Shown piece after piece: positions 40,970 to 48,678 of a stretch of 64,000 nucleotides of DNA. Origin of the DNA: Nocardioides bruguierae (lineage in GTDB: Bacteria; Actinomycetota; Actinomycetes; Propionibacteriales; Nocardioidaceae). How positions within the stretch are numbered: position 1 is the first letter of the stretch; every line of letters starts with the position of its first letter. The notes beneath the pieces are model-generated. The model saw nothing but the letters and a program-made list of their open reading frames with translations. It did no database searches and was not told the DNA's origin. The stretch spans positions 62,001 to 126,000 of the forward strand of contig NZ_JAMOIL010000008.1 of assembly GCF_023656415.1 (NCBI RefSeq). Reading direction: 5' to 3'. The translations under genes were made by a program, and so were the position numbers.

Positions 40970-42229
40970 ATGACCCAGACCTCCGCCCCTCTGCCCGGCT
41001 GCTGCGAGGACTTCGCCCGTGCCACCGCCCTGACCCGCCGCGGCGTGCTGCGCGGCCTCGGCGTGGCCGGCGCCGCGTGGACCGTCGGCTCGGCCGTCGT
41101 GCAGTCCTCCCCCGTCGCGGCCGCCGAGGCCGGCTCCGGCACCGGCTCGGTCGTGGTGCTCTCGCTGCGCGGCGCCGCCGACGGGATGTCGCTGGTCGTG
41201 CCCCACGGCGACCCGGTCTACGCCGCGGCCCGCCCCCGCATCGCCGTGCCGGCCTCCGCCGTGCTCGCCTCGGACGGGTTCTTCGGGCTCCACCCCGAGC
41301 TGGCGCCGCTGCTGCCGCTGTGGCAGGCGGGGTCGGTGGCCGCCGTCCACGCCACGGGGCTGCCCGCCCCGAACCGCTCGCACTTCGCCGCCATGGAGGA
41401 GGTCGAGGACGCCAACCCCGGCAGCACCGAGCGGGTCGGCTGGCTGAACCGGCTCGTCGGCGACCTCCCCGGTGACGGCCCGCTCCAGGGCATCAGCGTC
41501 GGCACCGAGTCGACCGCGATGTTCGGGCCGGCCGCGCGGATGTCGTTCAGCGCGCTGGACGACGCCGTGGTCGCCGGCGACGACCAGTGGGACCCGACCG
41601 ACGACCGGCTGCGCTCGCTGCACCGCATGTGGGGCCGCTCCGGGCACCCGCTGGCCGGCAGCCTGCGCAGCGCCGTGGACGCGGTCGCGGACCTCGCCCC
41701 GGCCAAGGCCGTGGCCCCGGGCGACTACCCCACCACCGACCTGGGCACGGCCCTGTCCTCGGTGGCCCGCACGCTCAAGGGCGACGTCGGGGCCCGCGTG
41801 ATCACCGTCGACCAGGGCGACTGGGACATGCACACCGACCTCGGCACCCTGTCGTGGGGCAACATGAACACCAACGCCCGCCGCCTGGCCAAGGCGCTGG
41901 CGGCGTTCTTCACCGACCTCGGCGACGTCGCCTCCCGGGTGACGGTGGTGGTGCTCTCCGAGTTCGGCCGTCGCGTCGTCGAGAACGACAACTACGGCCT
42001 CGACCACGGCTGGGGCAACGTGATGCTGCTGCTCGGCGCGGGCGTCCGGGGCGGTCGCTACTACGGCACGTGGCCCGGCCTGGAGAACACCTACGACGCC
42101 GACCTGACCGTCACCACCGACTACCGCTCGGTGCTGGCCGAGGTCGTCGCCACCCGCACCTCGGCCTCCGTCGCCACCGTCTTCCCCGGCTTCACCCCCG
42201 AGACCGTCGGGGCGATGACCTCGCTCTGA
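40970..42229 (+). CDS. DUF1501 domain protein with Tat signal
   Basis: A 419-residue secreted protein with a twin-arginine signal, LTRRGVLRGLGVAGAAW, and cleavage near SPVAAAEAG. The mature domain has an alkaline-phosphatase/sulfatase-like layout (DUF1501): SVVVLSLRGAADGMSLVVPHGD, LPAPNRSHFAAMEEVEDA, VDQGDWDMHTDLG and VVVLSEFGRRVVENDNYGLDHGWG (quoted in pieces under 20 residues where cited: LRGAADGMSLVVPHGD, DQGDWDMHTD, NYGLDHGWG). These carry the Asp/His that could bind metal. It is encoded 10 nt after DUF1800, so they form one operon. The substrate is unknown. Confidence 0.88.
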   Translation: MTQTSAPLPGCCEDFARATALTRRGVLRGLGVAGAAWTVGSAVVQSSPVAAAEAGSGTGSVVVLSLRGAADGMSLVVPHGDPVYAAARPRIAVPASAVLASDGFFGLHPELAPLLPLWQAGSVAAVHATGLPAPNRSHFAAMEEVEDANPGSTERVGWLNRLVGDLPGDGPLQGISVGTESTAMFGPAARMSFSALDDAVVAGDDQWDPTDDRLRSLHRMWGRSGHPLAGSLRSAVDAVADLAPAKAVAPGDYPTTDLGTALSSVARTLKGDVGARVITVDQGDWDMHTDLGTLSWGNMNTNARRLAKALAAFFTDLGDVASRVTVVVLSEFGRRVVENDNYGLDHGWGNVMLLLGAGVRGGRYYGTWPGLENTYDADLTVTTDYRSVLAEVVATRTSASVATVFPGFTPETVGAMTSL

Positions 42230-42235
42230 CCTCGG

Positions 42236-42276
42236 TGGTCGAGGTGCGAGGAGCGCCGGCGACGAGCCTCGAGACC
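42236..42276. repeat. REP-like palindromic element, copy B
   Basis: Begins TGGTCGAGG, ends CGAGACC, with GAGGTGCGAGG and CGACGAGCCTC as imperfect arms. It lies between the convergent ends of the DUF1501 and SprT-like genes. It shares both ends with the element at 7779-7814. Confidence 0.55.
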
Positions 42277-42300
42277 GCCGCACCCACGACCGGCGTCACG

Positions 42301-42978
42301 TCAGACGGGCTCGACCCCCGCGAACGGGACGGTGAGCACCTGCCGGCCCACCCGGAGGTGGTAGCGGGTGCGGCCGCGCTTGACGACGGTGCCGACCGAG
42401 CCGGCGTACCGCCCGCCGACGATGATCCGGGCGCGCTGACCGGGGCCGAGGACCCGCATCCGCTGCCCGGCGGCCAGCCGCTCGAGCTCGGCGAGGTAGT
42501 TGGGGTGCAGCATCTCGGCCGTGGCCGGGCGGCCGTGGTGGCTCCAGGTCAGCAGGTGGGCGAGGTCGAAGCGACCCGGCGCGCACCGGGCGCAGGTGAC
42601 GACCCGTTCGGGGCGTCGGTGCCGACCGGCGGTGTGCCCGGCGGGGCAGGTGCCCTGCCACGGCTCGACGGGTCGGGGTGCGTCGGCCGGCACGCACCGC
42701 TCTCCGGAGCAGCCGATCGAGAGCGCGGTGCGGCGCCAGGTCGCGTCGTGCCCGTGCCGCGGCCCCACCAGCGCGTGGGCGATCTCGTGCAGGATCGTGT
42801 CGCGCACCTCGTCCTCGCCGGCCAGGGCGGTGAGCGGGGCGGAGAGCCCGATGACGCGGCTGTCGAAGCGGGTGACCCCGGCCCGACGCTTGGCGCGGTC
42901 GAGCGTGACGCGCCACCCGGTCAGCCCGTGCTCGGCCACCAGGTCACGCGCCAGGCCGAGGGCGTCCGCGAGATCCAC
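42301..42978 (-). CDS. SprT-like zinc metalloprotein
   Basis: A 225-residue protein with an SprT-like domain. The zinc site HEIAH is at about residue 64 (DTILHEIAHALVGPRHGH), with a further His in GPRHGHD. After it come eight or so cysteine and histidine residues in pairs (IGCSGERC, GTCPAGH, VTCARCAPG) forming a probable zinc ribbon. The C-terminal part (RARIIVGGRYAGSVGTVVKRGRTRY) looks like a small beta barrel. SprT-like proteins are relatives of DNA-protein crosslink proteases, but the bacterial function is not settled. GTG 42978 is supported by TAGCCT 6 nt upstream. Confidence 0.82.
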   Translation of the reverse strand: MDLADALGLARDLVAEHGLTGWRVTLDRAKRRAGVTRFDSRVIGLSAPLTALAGEDEVRDTILHEIAHALVGPRHGHDATWRRTALSIGCSGERCVPADAPRPVEPWQGTCPAGHTAGRHRRPERVVTCARCAPGRFDLAHLLTWSHHGRPATAEMLHPNYLAELERLAAGQRMRVLGPGQRARIIVGGRYAGSVGTVVKRGRTRYHLRVGRQVLTVPFAGVEPV

Positions 42979-42984
42979 ACCCGC

Positions 42985-42990
42985 AGGCTA
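42985..42990 (-). promoter_or_regulatory. -10 hexamer TAGCCT of the SprT-like gene, leaderless type
   Basis: TAGCCT on the minus strand, 6 nt before GTG 42978. It overlaps the TGA region of the small membrane protein gene upstream. Confidence 0.5.
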
Positions 42991-43194
42991 GGCCGAGCCG
43001 CCGACAGGACCGGACTCCTCGCCGTCCGCCTGTGGATCCTCGGCGCGCGCGAGGCGCTCGTGCAGGCGGTCGCGCACCTGCTCGGGGGTCAGGGAGGCCC
43101 GGCGGCGCTGGTCGCGCGCGACCACCACCCCGCTCGCGGCGACGCCGGCGGCACCCGCCAGTCCCAGCAGCTTCCACACCGTCGCGGCCTTCAT
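42988..43194 (-). CDS. Small single-pass membrane protein
   Basis: A 68-residue protein with one hydrophobic helix near the N-terminus (KLLGLAGAAGVAASGVVVA) followed by a basic flank RDQRRRASLTPEQVRDRLHERLARA and an acidic tail. The positive-inside rule puts the C-terminus in the cytoplasm. I recognise no family. AGGAGG about 10 nt before ATG 43194 supports translation. It lies 17 nt from the divergently oriented amidase-like gene, and its end lies over the promoter of the SprT-like gene. Confidence 0.65.
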   Translation of the reverse strand: MKAATVWKLLGLAGAAGVAASGVVVARDQRRRASLTPEQVRDRLHERLARAEDPQADGEESGPVGGSA

Positions 43195-43211
43195 GGACCA
43201 GACTCCTCCTC

Positions 43212-43829
43212 GTGAGCACGCACCCGACGCAGATCGGTCTCGACGAGGCCGTCGAGCTGACCCGCACCGGCGACCTGTGGCTCTTCCGCGGCCACTCCGC
43301 CGCCGACCACGCTATCCGGGCGCTCACCAACGCGCCGGTGAACCACGTCGGCATGGCGGTCGTGCTCGACGACCTGCCGCCGCTGATGTGGCACGCCGAG
43401 CTGGGCAAGGGGCTGCGCGACGTGTGGACCGACAGCCACCAGCGCGGCGTGCAGCTGCACGACCTGCGCGAGGCGGTCGTCCAGTGGACCGGCCGCTACG
43501 AGCAGGACGCGTGGCTGCGACAGCTCGACGCCGAGGTGACGCCGGTGATGGAGGACGCGGTGCTGCGGACGATCTCGCGGCTCGACGGCACCCCGTTCCC
43601 CTCGACCGCCTCGCTGGCCGGCCGGTGGCTGCGCGGCCGGGTGCGGCGCGCGGCGCCCGCGGAGCTGACGTACTGCGCCGAGGTCGTCGCGGCGACCTAC
43701 ACGGCGATGGGCCTGCTCGACGAGAAGCGACCCACGAACTACTACGACCCCGGCCGCTTCTGGTCCGGCGACGACCTCGACCTGCTCGGCGGCGCCGCCC
43801 TCGGGCAGGAGATCTCCGTCCGCCCCTGA
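43212..43829 (+). CDS. NlpC/P60-like (YiiX/G6R type) cysteine hydrolase
   Basis: A 205-residue protein with the circularly arranged NlpC/P60-like fold seen in YiiX and poxvirus G6R relatives. A GDLWLFRGHSAADHAIRALTNAPVNHVGMAVVL segment carries the His (NHVGMAVV), and LTYCAEVVAATYTAMGLL carries the Cys; in this subgroup the His precedes the Cys. It lacks a signal peptide, so it is cytoplasmic. Known relatives cleave amide bonds in lipids or peptides; the substrate here is unknown. CAGACT ends 7 nt before GTG 43212, so the mRNA may be leaderless. Confidence 0.72.
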   Translation: MSTHPTQIGLDEAVELTRTGDLWLFRGHSAADHAIRALTNAPVNHVGMAVVLDDLPPLMWHAELGKGLRDVWTDSHQRGVQLHDLREAVVQWTGRYEQDAWLRQLDAEVTPVMEDAVLRTISRLDGTPFPSTASLAGRWLRGRVRRAAPAELTYCAEVVAATYTAMGLLDEKRPTNYYDPGRFWSGDDLDLLGGAALGQEISVRP

Positions 43830-43839
43830 CCCGCCCAGC

Positions 43840-43882
43840 GGTGGGTCACGGGTGGGTCAGGGGTGGGTCAGGGGTGGGTCAG
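43840..43882. repeat. 11-bp tandem array with a stop codon in every unit
   Basis: Four units of GGGGTGGGTCA-like sequence. Read on the minus strand, TGA recurs at 43879, 43868, 43857 and 43846, exactly 11 bases apart, so stop codons fall in all three frames. The first is the stop of the 43879-44397 gene. Confidence 0.75.
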
Positions 43883-44397
43883 ACGTCGAAGACCGGCGGC
43901 AGGGCGCGGCCGCGGTCGGTGAGCTCGAGGACGCCGGGCTGCGGGGCCTGCACGAACCCCTCGTCCGCCAGCTCCTTGCGGGCCTTGCGGGCGGCGGTGC
44001 GCCAGCGCAGCTCACCGGTGGGGCCCGTCTCGTGGTCGCCCGGACGCATCTGCTCGCTCATCCGCTCCGGCAGCTCGTCGTAGAGCAGGTCGGCCTCGCG
44101 CTCGCCGCCCGCCTCCTGGAGCAGGAGCAGGATGAACGGCTTGAACTCGACGGTCGGGGTGCGGCGGTGCACCACCGGCGGCTTGGCCGGCGCACCCGGC
44201 ACCCGGGTCGAGGACGTGCGGCGGGTGGTGCTCGACGTGCTGCCCGAGGTCGACGAGACACGCTTGCGGGTCACCGGCGACGCCTTGGGCGGCGGCTGGG
44301 GGGCCCGGGCGTGGGGCGACGGCGGCGGCGCAGCCATGCCGTGCACGCACGTCGACATGGGGAGGTCGCAGAGGTCGCAGAAAGCCTCGGAACTCAC
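43879..44397 (-). CDS. Conserved hypothetical protein with Cys-rich N-terminus and winged-helix-like C-terminus
   Basis: A 172-residue protein. The N-terminus SSEAFCDLCDLPMSTCVHGM has CxxC plus CxH spacing that suits a zinc knuckle. A Pro/Ser/Thr-rich linker of about 50 residues follows. The C-terminal 85 residues (EFKPFILLLLQEAGGEREADLLYDELPERM, then WRTAARKARKELADEGFV) resemble a winged helix of the kind found at the N-terminus of Mrr-like proteins, but I cannot name the family with confidence (phrases quoted in part). GTG 44397 is supported by TACGGT 6 nt upstream. It may bind DNA. Confidence 0.65.
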   Translation of the reverse strand: MSSEAFCDLCDLPMSTCVHGMAAPPPSPHARAPQPPPKASPVTRKRVSSTSGSTSSTTRRTSSTRVPGAPAKPPVVHRRTPTVEFKPFILLLLQEAGGEREADLLYDELPERMSEQMRPGDHETGPTGELRWRTAARKARKELADEGFVQAPQPGVLELTDRGRALPPVFDV

Positions 44398-44403
44398 ATC
44401 CGC

Positions 44404-44409
44404 ACCGTA
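44404..44409 (-). promoter_or_regulatory. -10 hexamer TACGGT of the 43879-44397 gene, leaderless type
   Basis: TACGGT on the minus strand, 6 nt before GTG 44397. Confidence 0.5.
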
Positions 44410-44496
44410 CCCGCCGACCCTGGGCGAAGACGAGGCGGCGGGAGGGTCACGGGCGTCACGTGGGCGTGACCAGGGCGGGACCAGGGCGGGACGGCC

Positions 44497-45675
44497 TCAG
44501 GGCTCGCGCCGACGCAGCAGCACGAGGGTCTCGTGGTGCGCGGTCTGCGGGAACATGTCGAGCACCTGGGCGCGCACCGGGTCGTAGGACGGCAGGTCGC
44601 CCAGGTCCCGCGCGAGGGTCGTGGCGTGGCAGGAGGAGTAGAGGACCAGCGGCGGTGCCGCGTCCTCGATCGAGGCGCAGAGGTCGGCGCCGAGCCCGCG
44701 CCGCGGCGGGTTCACCACGACCAGGTCGGGCGTGCCGTCGGCGGCCCAGGCCGTGGCGTCGCCGGCGGTGAAGGTGGCCGGCAGGCCCGCCTCGGCGGCC
44801 GAGCGCCGGGCGGCCGCCACGGCCTCGGCCGAGATCTCCACGCCGTGCACGCGCGTGCCGGGCGCCACCGCGGCCAGGTGCAGCGCGAACCCGCCGACGC
44901 CGCAGTACAGGTCGACCACGGAGGCGGGCGCCGCGTCGCGCACCCACGCGGCGGCGGTCGCGTAGAGCGCCTGCGCGACGACCGTGGAGGTCTGGAAGAA
45001 CGCCTGCGGACGCAGGTGCAGGGTGACCGCGCCGGCGGCCGAGCCGGACAGCCTCATCGGCAGCGTCTCGTCCTCGGTGAGCACGACCTCCTCCGGGCCC
45101 TCGAGCACGGCCTTGTGCTCGGGCTGGAGGTTGACCGACGCCACCCGCAGCGGGGCGCCCGCCTCCGCGAGCGCCGCCGCCAGCGCCGGCAGGTGCTTGC
45201 GCAGCCGCGAGAGCGCCTCGGTCGAGCGCAGCACCCAGCGGACCATGAGCTCGCCGTCCGGGGAGCAGGTCACCAGCACGTGCTTGAGCTCGCCGCGCCG
45301 CGTGGGCACGTCGTAGGGCACGAGCCGCGCCGTCGTCACGAAGGACGCCAGCACCGGCAGCGCGGCCACGATCGCCGGCTCGTGCAGGCCGCAGCCGCGC
45401 AGGTCGACGCCGTGCAGGTCGACGCCGTGCCCGTCGCCGTCCAGGATGCCGAGGGTGGGGGCCTCGACGGTGCCGCCCGCGACCATCTTGGCCTTGTTGC
45501 GGAACCCCGCCTCGGGCGGCGCGAACGGCGCCTCCCACGCGACCCCGGCGCCCGGTCGCACCTCGGCGACGAGCGCCCGGGCCGCCCGGTCCTTGCGGGT
45601 CAGCTGGTCGGCGTGCGGCTCCCCCATGAACGCGCACGAGCGGCACGCGCCCGCGTCGAAGTAGTCGCACTGCAC
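44497..45675 (-). CDS. rlmC: 23S rRNA (uracil-C5)-methyltransferase, RlmC/RumB type
   Basis: A 392-residue SAM-dependent RNA methyltransferase. Cysteines for a [4Fe-4S] cluster are at the N-terminus (QCDYFDAGACRSCAFMGEP: Cys3, Cys11, Cys14) with a fourth in LRGCGLHEP. The SAM-binding motif is VVDLYCGVGGFALHLA, followed by VVNPPRRGLG and the catalytic Cys region LVLYSSCHATTLARDL. Family members methylate U747 of 23S rRNA, although the exact target in actinobacteria is not proven. GTG 45675 has TAGGCT 8 nt upstream. It lies downstream of the glycan operon but has its own promoter. Confidence 0.88.
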   Translation of the reverse strand: MQCDYFDAGACRSCAFMGEPHADQLTRKDRAARALVAEVRPGAGVAWEAPFAPPEAGFRNKAKMVAGGTVEAPTLGILDGDGHGVDLHGVDLRGCGLHEPAIVAALPVLASFVTTARLVPYDVPTRRGELKHVLVTCSPDGELMVRWVLRSTEALSRLRKHLPALAAALAEAGAPLRVASVNLQPEHKAVLEGPEEVVLTEDETLPMRLSGSAAGAVTLHLRPQAFFQTSTVVAQALYATAAAWVRDAAPASVVDLYCGVGGFALHLAAVAPGTRVHGVEISAEAVAAARRSAAEAGLPATFTAGDATAWAADGTPDLVVVNPPRRGLGADLCASIEDAAPPLVLYSSCHATTLARDLGDLPSYDPVRAQVLDMFPQTAHHETLVLLRRREP

Positions 45676-45683
45676 GGGAGCCG

Positions 45684-45689
45684 AGCCTA
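45684..45689 (-). promoter_or_regulatory. -10 hexamer TAGGCT of rlmC, near-leaderless
   Basis: TAGGCT on the minus strand, 8 nt before GTG 45675, in the 28-bp gap after the acyltransferase gene. Confidence 0.45.
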
Positions 45690-45703
45690 GAGGGCGCGCG
45701 GCG

Positions 45704-47029
45704 TCAGACCGCGATCCCCTCGGCGGGGGCGCCGGAGGCCGCGACCGCGGCCAGCGCACGCTCGACGGCCCCCGGGTCGGTGACGGTCGGGTAGAAGGAC
45801 GCGTCCACCTCGAGCCCGGCGGGCCCCGCGGCGAACGCGACCGTGACGCCCCCGGGCCCGTCGGGCTCCGCGGCGATGACGGCGCGGGCCTCGGTGGGCT
45901 CTGTCCAGGGCAGCCGCTCGAAGCCGGTGCGGCCCTGGTAGCTGAGCGTGAGCCGCTGGGGCACCGGTCCGTCGACGCGGGCCGCCCGCCCCTCCCCCGG
46001 CAGCCCGACCACGTCGACGACGCCGACCCGGCCGAGCGCCGCGCGCAGGCCGGTGCGCACCGTGACCGCACCGAGCAGCACCAGCGGGACGCCGGCGGCG
46101 GTGACGCGCTTGAGCGCCGCGCCCAGCGCGGCCGCGTCGGTGGGGTCGACGTCGAGCCACGGCCCGGTCGCGAAGTTGCCCGACACCGGGGCGCCGCCGA
46201 GGCTGCCGCGGCAGTCGGCCATCACCTTGCACCCGGCCGAGGAGATGCCCTCGGCCGCCAGCGCCGCCGCGGTGCGGGCCATGAGCAGCGCGGCGACCGA
46301 GGCGCTCGTGCCGGTGCGGTCGCGCTCGGCGCGCACCGCGTCCACCACAGCCTGGGGCAGCAGGACGCTGCGGGTCACCGGCGCCCCCACGGGCCCGGGC
46401 ACGCGCGGCTCGGACGTCGGCTCCGTGCCGGGTCCCAGGGGCAGCGCGGCGCGCACCGCGGCCACGGCGTGCTGCGGGCGCCGCCCCCACGTGCGCCACG
46501 CGGCCTGCACGAGCGGCAGCCGCGGCTGCTCCGGGGTGCGCAGCAGGTCGAGGTCGAGCTGGGCGATCCCCAGCAGCCACCGGTTCTTCGTGGCGCCGTC
46601 GCCCACCGCGTGCGCGATCGAGCCGGCCAGGCAGCCCTCCCTCTCCGCCGGGTCGGACGCCGGGTCGGACGCCGGGTCGAGGCCCAGCACCAGCGCCACG
46701 GCGAGGTCGTGCACCGGGTCGGCCTGCAGCCGGTCGCACAGCGCAGCGGGGTCGGTCTCGTCGGTCACCGCCAGCACCCGGTCCAGGTGCGCGGCGAGCA
46801 CGGCCGCGCCGGAGACGGCCTGCGAGCGCAGCCGCGGACCGGCGCTGGTCGGCTCGAGCACGCACAGCAGCGGGTGCTGCGGCTCGACCTCGGCCAGCCC
46901 GAGCAGCAGGTCCCGCACGTCCTCCGGGCTCGGCAGCCGCAGCCGGCCGAACGCGTACACGGTGCGGAACGGCGCCCAGGTGCGGTCCCGCACCGAGATC
47001 CGGCGGGTGGCACGGGCGGGGCCGGTCAT
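45704..47029 (-). CDS. Condensation-superfamily acyltransferase of the glycan cluster
   Basis: A 441-residue protein with the chloramphenicol-acetyltransferase/condensation fold. The active-site motif reads AHAVGDG at residues 139-145: the second His and the DG of HHxxxDG are kept, the first His is Ala. No carrier-protein or adenylation domain is near, which argues against peptide synthesis and for acyl transfer to a sugar. The linker DPASDPASDPA is a short repeat. Its ATG overlaps the stop of the preceding cellulose-synthase-like gene (ATGA at 47026-47029), and it is the last gene of the operon. Donor and acceptor are unknown. Confidence 0.75.
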   Translation of the reverse strand: MTGPARATRRISVRDRTWAPFRTVYAFGRLRLPSPEDVRDLLLGLAEVEPQHPLLCVLEPTSAGPRLRSQAVSGAAVLAAHLDRVLAVTDETDPAALCDRLQADPVHDLAVALVLGLDPASDPASDPAEREGCLAGSIAHAVGDGATKNRWLLGIAQLDLDLLRTPEQPRLPLVQAAWRTWGRRPQHAVAAVRAALPLGPGTEPTSEPRVPGPVGAPVTRSVLLPQAVVDAVRAERDRTGTSASVAALLMARTAAALAAEGISSAGCKVMADCRGSLGGAPVSGNFATGPWLDVDPTDAAALGAALKRVTAAGVPLVLLGAVTVRTGLRAALGRVGVVDVVGLPGEGRAARVDGPVPQRLTLSYQGRTGFERLPWTEPTEARAVIAAEPDGPGGVTVAFAAGPAGLEVDASFYPTVTDPGAVERALAAVAASGAPAEGIAV

Positions 47030-48678
47030 CGCGTGGCCCCCAGCTCGACGAGCACGTCGTCGGCGGGCGGCTGTCCGTCCGCGGTGCCCCAGCGTGCCTC
47101 CCCGACGGGCAGCCCGCGGGTCGCGGCGGCGGCGAGCCGGCCCGGGCGCAGCGCCCAGGAGATCCCGGTGCCGATCACCGCGAGGTGCAGGGCGCAGAAC
47201 GCGACGTTGTTGAGCATGCCGGCGCTGCGGTCGACGGCCAGGCCGTAGGCGGAGACCGCCACCAGGGCCGTGCACAGCACTAGCCCCGGCCACACGGCCA
47301 GCGGCTGCCAGGAGCCGCCGCCCTCCTTGGGCGTGACCACGAACTTCCCGCCCTTGCGCAGCAGCACCTGGAACGTGGCGACCACGTGGATCCACGCCGA
47401 GGCGGCCTGCAGCGCGAACGCCTGGAACGAATAGGTGCCGCCACCACCGACCGCCACGAGCGTCAGCGCCATGAGGAAGTAGGGCGCGAAGTGCAGCAGG
47501 AAGGCGTCCGCGGAGGCCGCGGCCACCGCCTGCTCGCCGGTGAGGATGCGGATGATCGGCAGCGAGAGGTAGACGAAGACCGTCCAGCCCGAGAGGAAGT
47601 AGAGGGACGACAGCGCGTACTGCGCCTTGATCCGCAGCGGCACGCGGGCGGTGAGCGCCCGCCCCAGTGCGGAGAGGCAGCCACGCGCCCAGCGCAGCTG
47701 CTGGCCGGCGTAGGAGGCCATGTCGTCGGGGCCGAGCCCCTGGACGAGCACCTCCGGCACGTAGGCCGTGCGCCAGCCCCGCTGCACCATCCCGAGGGAG
47801 AGCTCGAAGTCCTCGGTGACGCTGTGCTGCGGGAAGCCGCCGACGTCGTCGAGCGCGGCACGGCGGAAGACCACGTTCGTGCCGCAGCAGAACATCGCGT
47901 CCATGTCGTCCTTGCCGCGGGCGATGCAGCCGAAGAACAGCGCCTGCTGCGCCCAGGCCGCGGCCGCGACCGGGTTGCGGTCGGCGTTGGCGTAGTACTG
48001 CGGGGTCTGGACGAAGGCGACCTTCTCGTCGGAGAGGTGCCCCAGCGTGCGGCGCAGCAGCTCGGGGTGCGGCACGTGGTCGCAGTCGAGCACCAGCACC
48101 GCCTCGCCGTCCACGAGGCCGAGGGCGTGGTTGATGTTGCCGGCCTTGGCGCCGTCGTGGACCTCGCGGGTGACGTACCGGGCCCCGACGCGGGCGGCGA
48201 GCGCCGCCATCTCGGGGTCGTCGCCGTCGTCGAGCAGGTGGACGGTGACGTCGGCGCCGCGCAGCCGCAGGGCGGCGCTGAGCACCGGCTCCACCACCGA
48301 GACCGGCTCGTTGTAGCGGGGCACCAGCACGTCGACGGTCATGTAGTGGGCGATGGGGACGCTGCGGCGCACCGTGCGGTCGTGCAGCAGCGTCCACCAG
48401 AACCCGACGGCCTGCACGAGGTTGAACATCTCGGCCGCGACCAGCAGCCCGTAGAGCCAGGGGTTGCCGACCCGGCCGGGCACGAGCAGCCACCCGAAGT
48501 ACCAGAGCGAGGCGGTGGCGGCCAGGGCGACGAGCAGCCGCACCAGCCAGGGGCGCTGCTCGCCCAGCACCTGGCTGGAGAGACCGGGCGTGGGCCCGGT
48601 CTCGAGCGCGGTCGCGGGACCGCCGGGGCTGCCGGGGCTGCCGGGGTCGCGGGGGTTCGTGGAGCGCGAGCGGATCAT
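47026..48678 (-). CDS. Cellulose-synthase-like processive glycosyltransferase (GT2)
   Basis: A 550-residue membrane enzyme. Two N-terminal helices (LLVALAATASLWYFGWLLVP and LYGLLVAAEMFNLVQAVGFW) precede a cytoplasmic GT2 domain with DVLVPRYNEP, the HLLDDGDD Asp, the DCDHVP DxD, TEDFELS and the QQLRWARG product motif, all processive-type. At least four C-terminal helices follow, then a soluble tail. No PilZ domain is seen, so c-di-GMP control as in BcsA is not predicted. It is coupled by 4-bp overlaps to the fusion gene upstream and the acyltransferase downstream. It may polymerise and extrude the glycan chain. The sugar is unknown. Confidence 0.88.
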   Translation of the reverse strand: MIRSRSTNPRDPGSPGSPGGPATALETGPTPGLSSQVLGEQRPWLVRLLVALAATASLWYFGWLLVPGRVGNPWLYGLLVAAEMFNLVQAVGFWWTLLHDRTVRRSVPIAHYMTVDVLVPRYNEPVSVVEPVLSAALRLRGADVTVHLLDDGDDPEMAALAARVGARYVTREVHDGAKAGNINHALGLVDGEAVLVLDCDHVPHPELLRRTLGHLSDEKVAFVQTPQYYANADRNPVAAAAWAQQALFFGCIARGKDDMDAMFCCGTNVVFRRAALDDVGGFPQHSVTEDFELSLGMVQRGWRTAYVPEVLVQGLGPDDMASYAGQQLRWARGCLSALGRALTARVPLRIKAQYALSSLYFLSGWTVFVYLSLPIIRILTGEQAVAAASADAFLLHFAPYFLMALTLVAVGGGGTYSFQAFALQAASAWIHVVATFQVLLRKGGKFVVTPKEGGGSWQPLAVWPGLVLCTALVAVSAYGLAVDRSAGMLNNVAFCALHLAVIGTGISWALRPGRLAAAATRGLPVGEARWGTADGQPPADDVLVELGATR

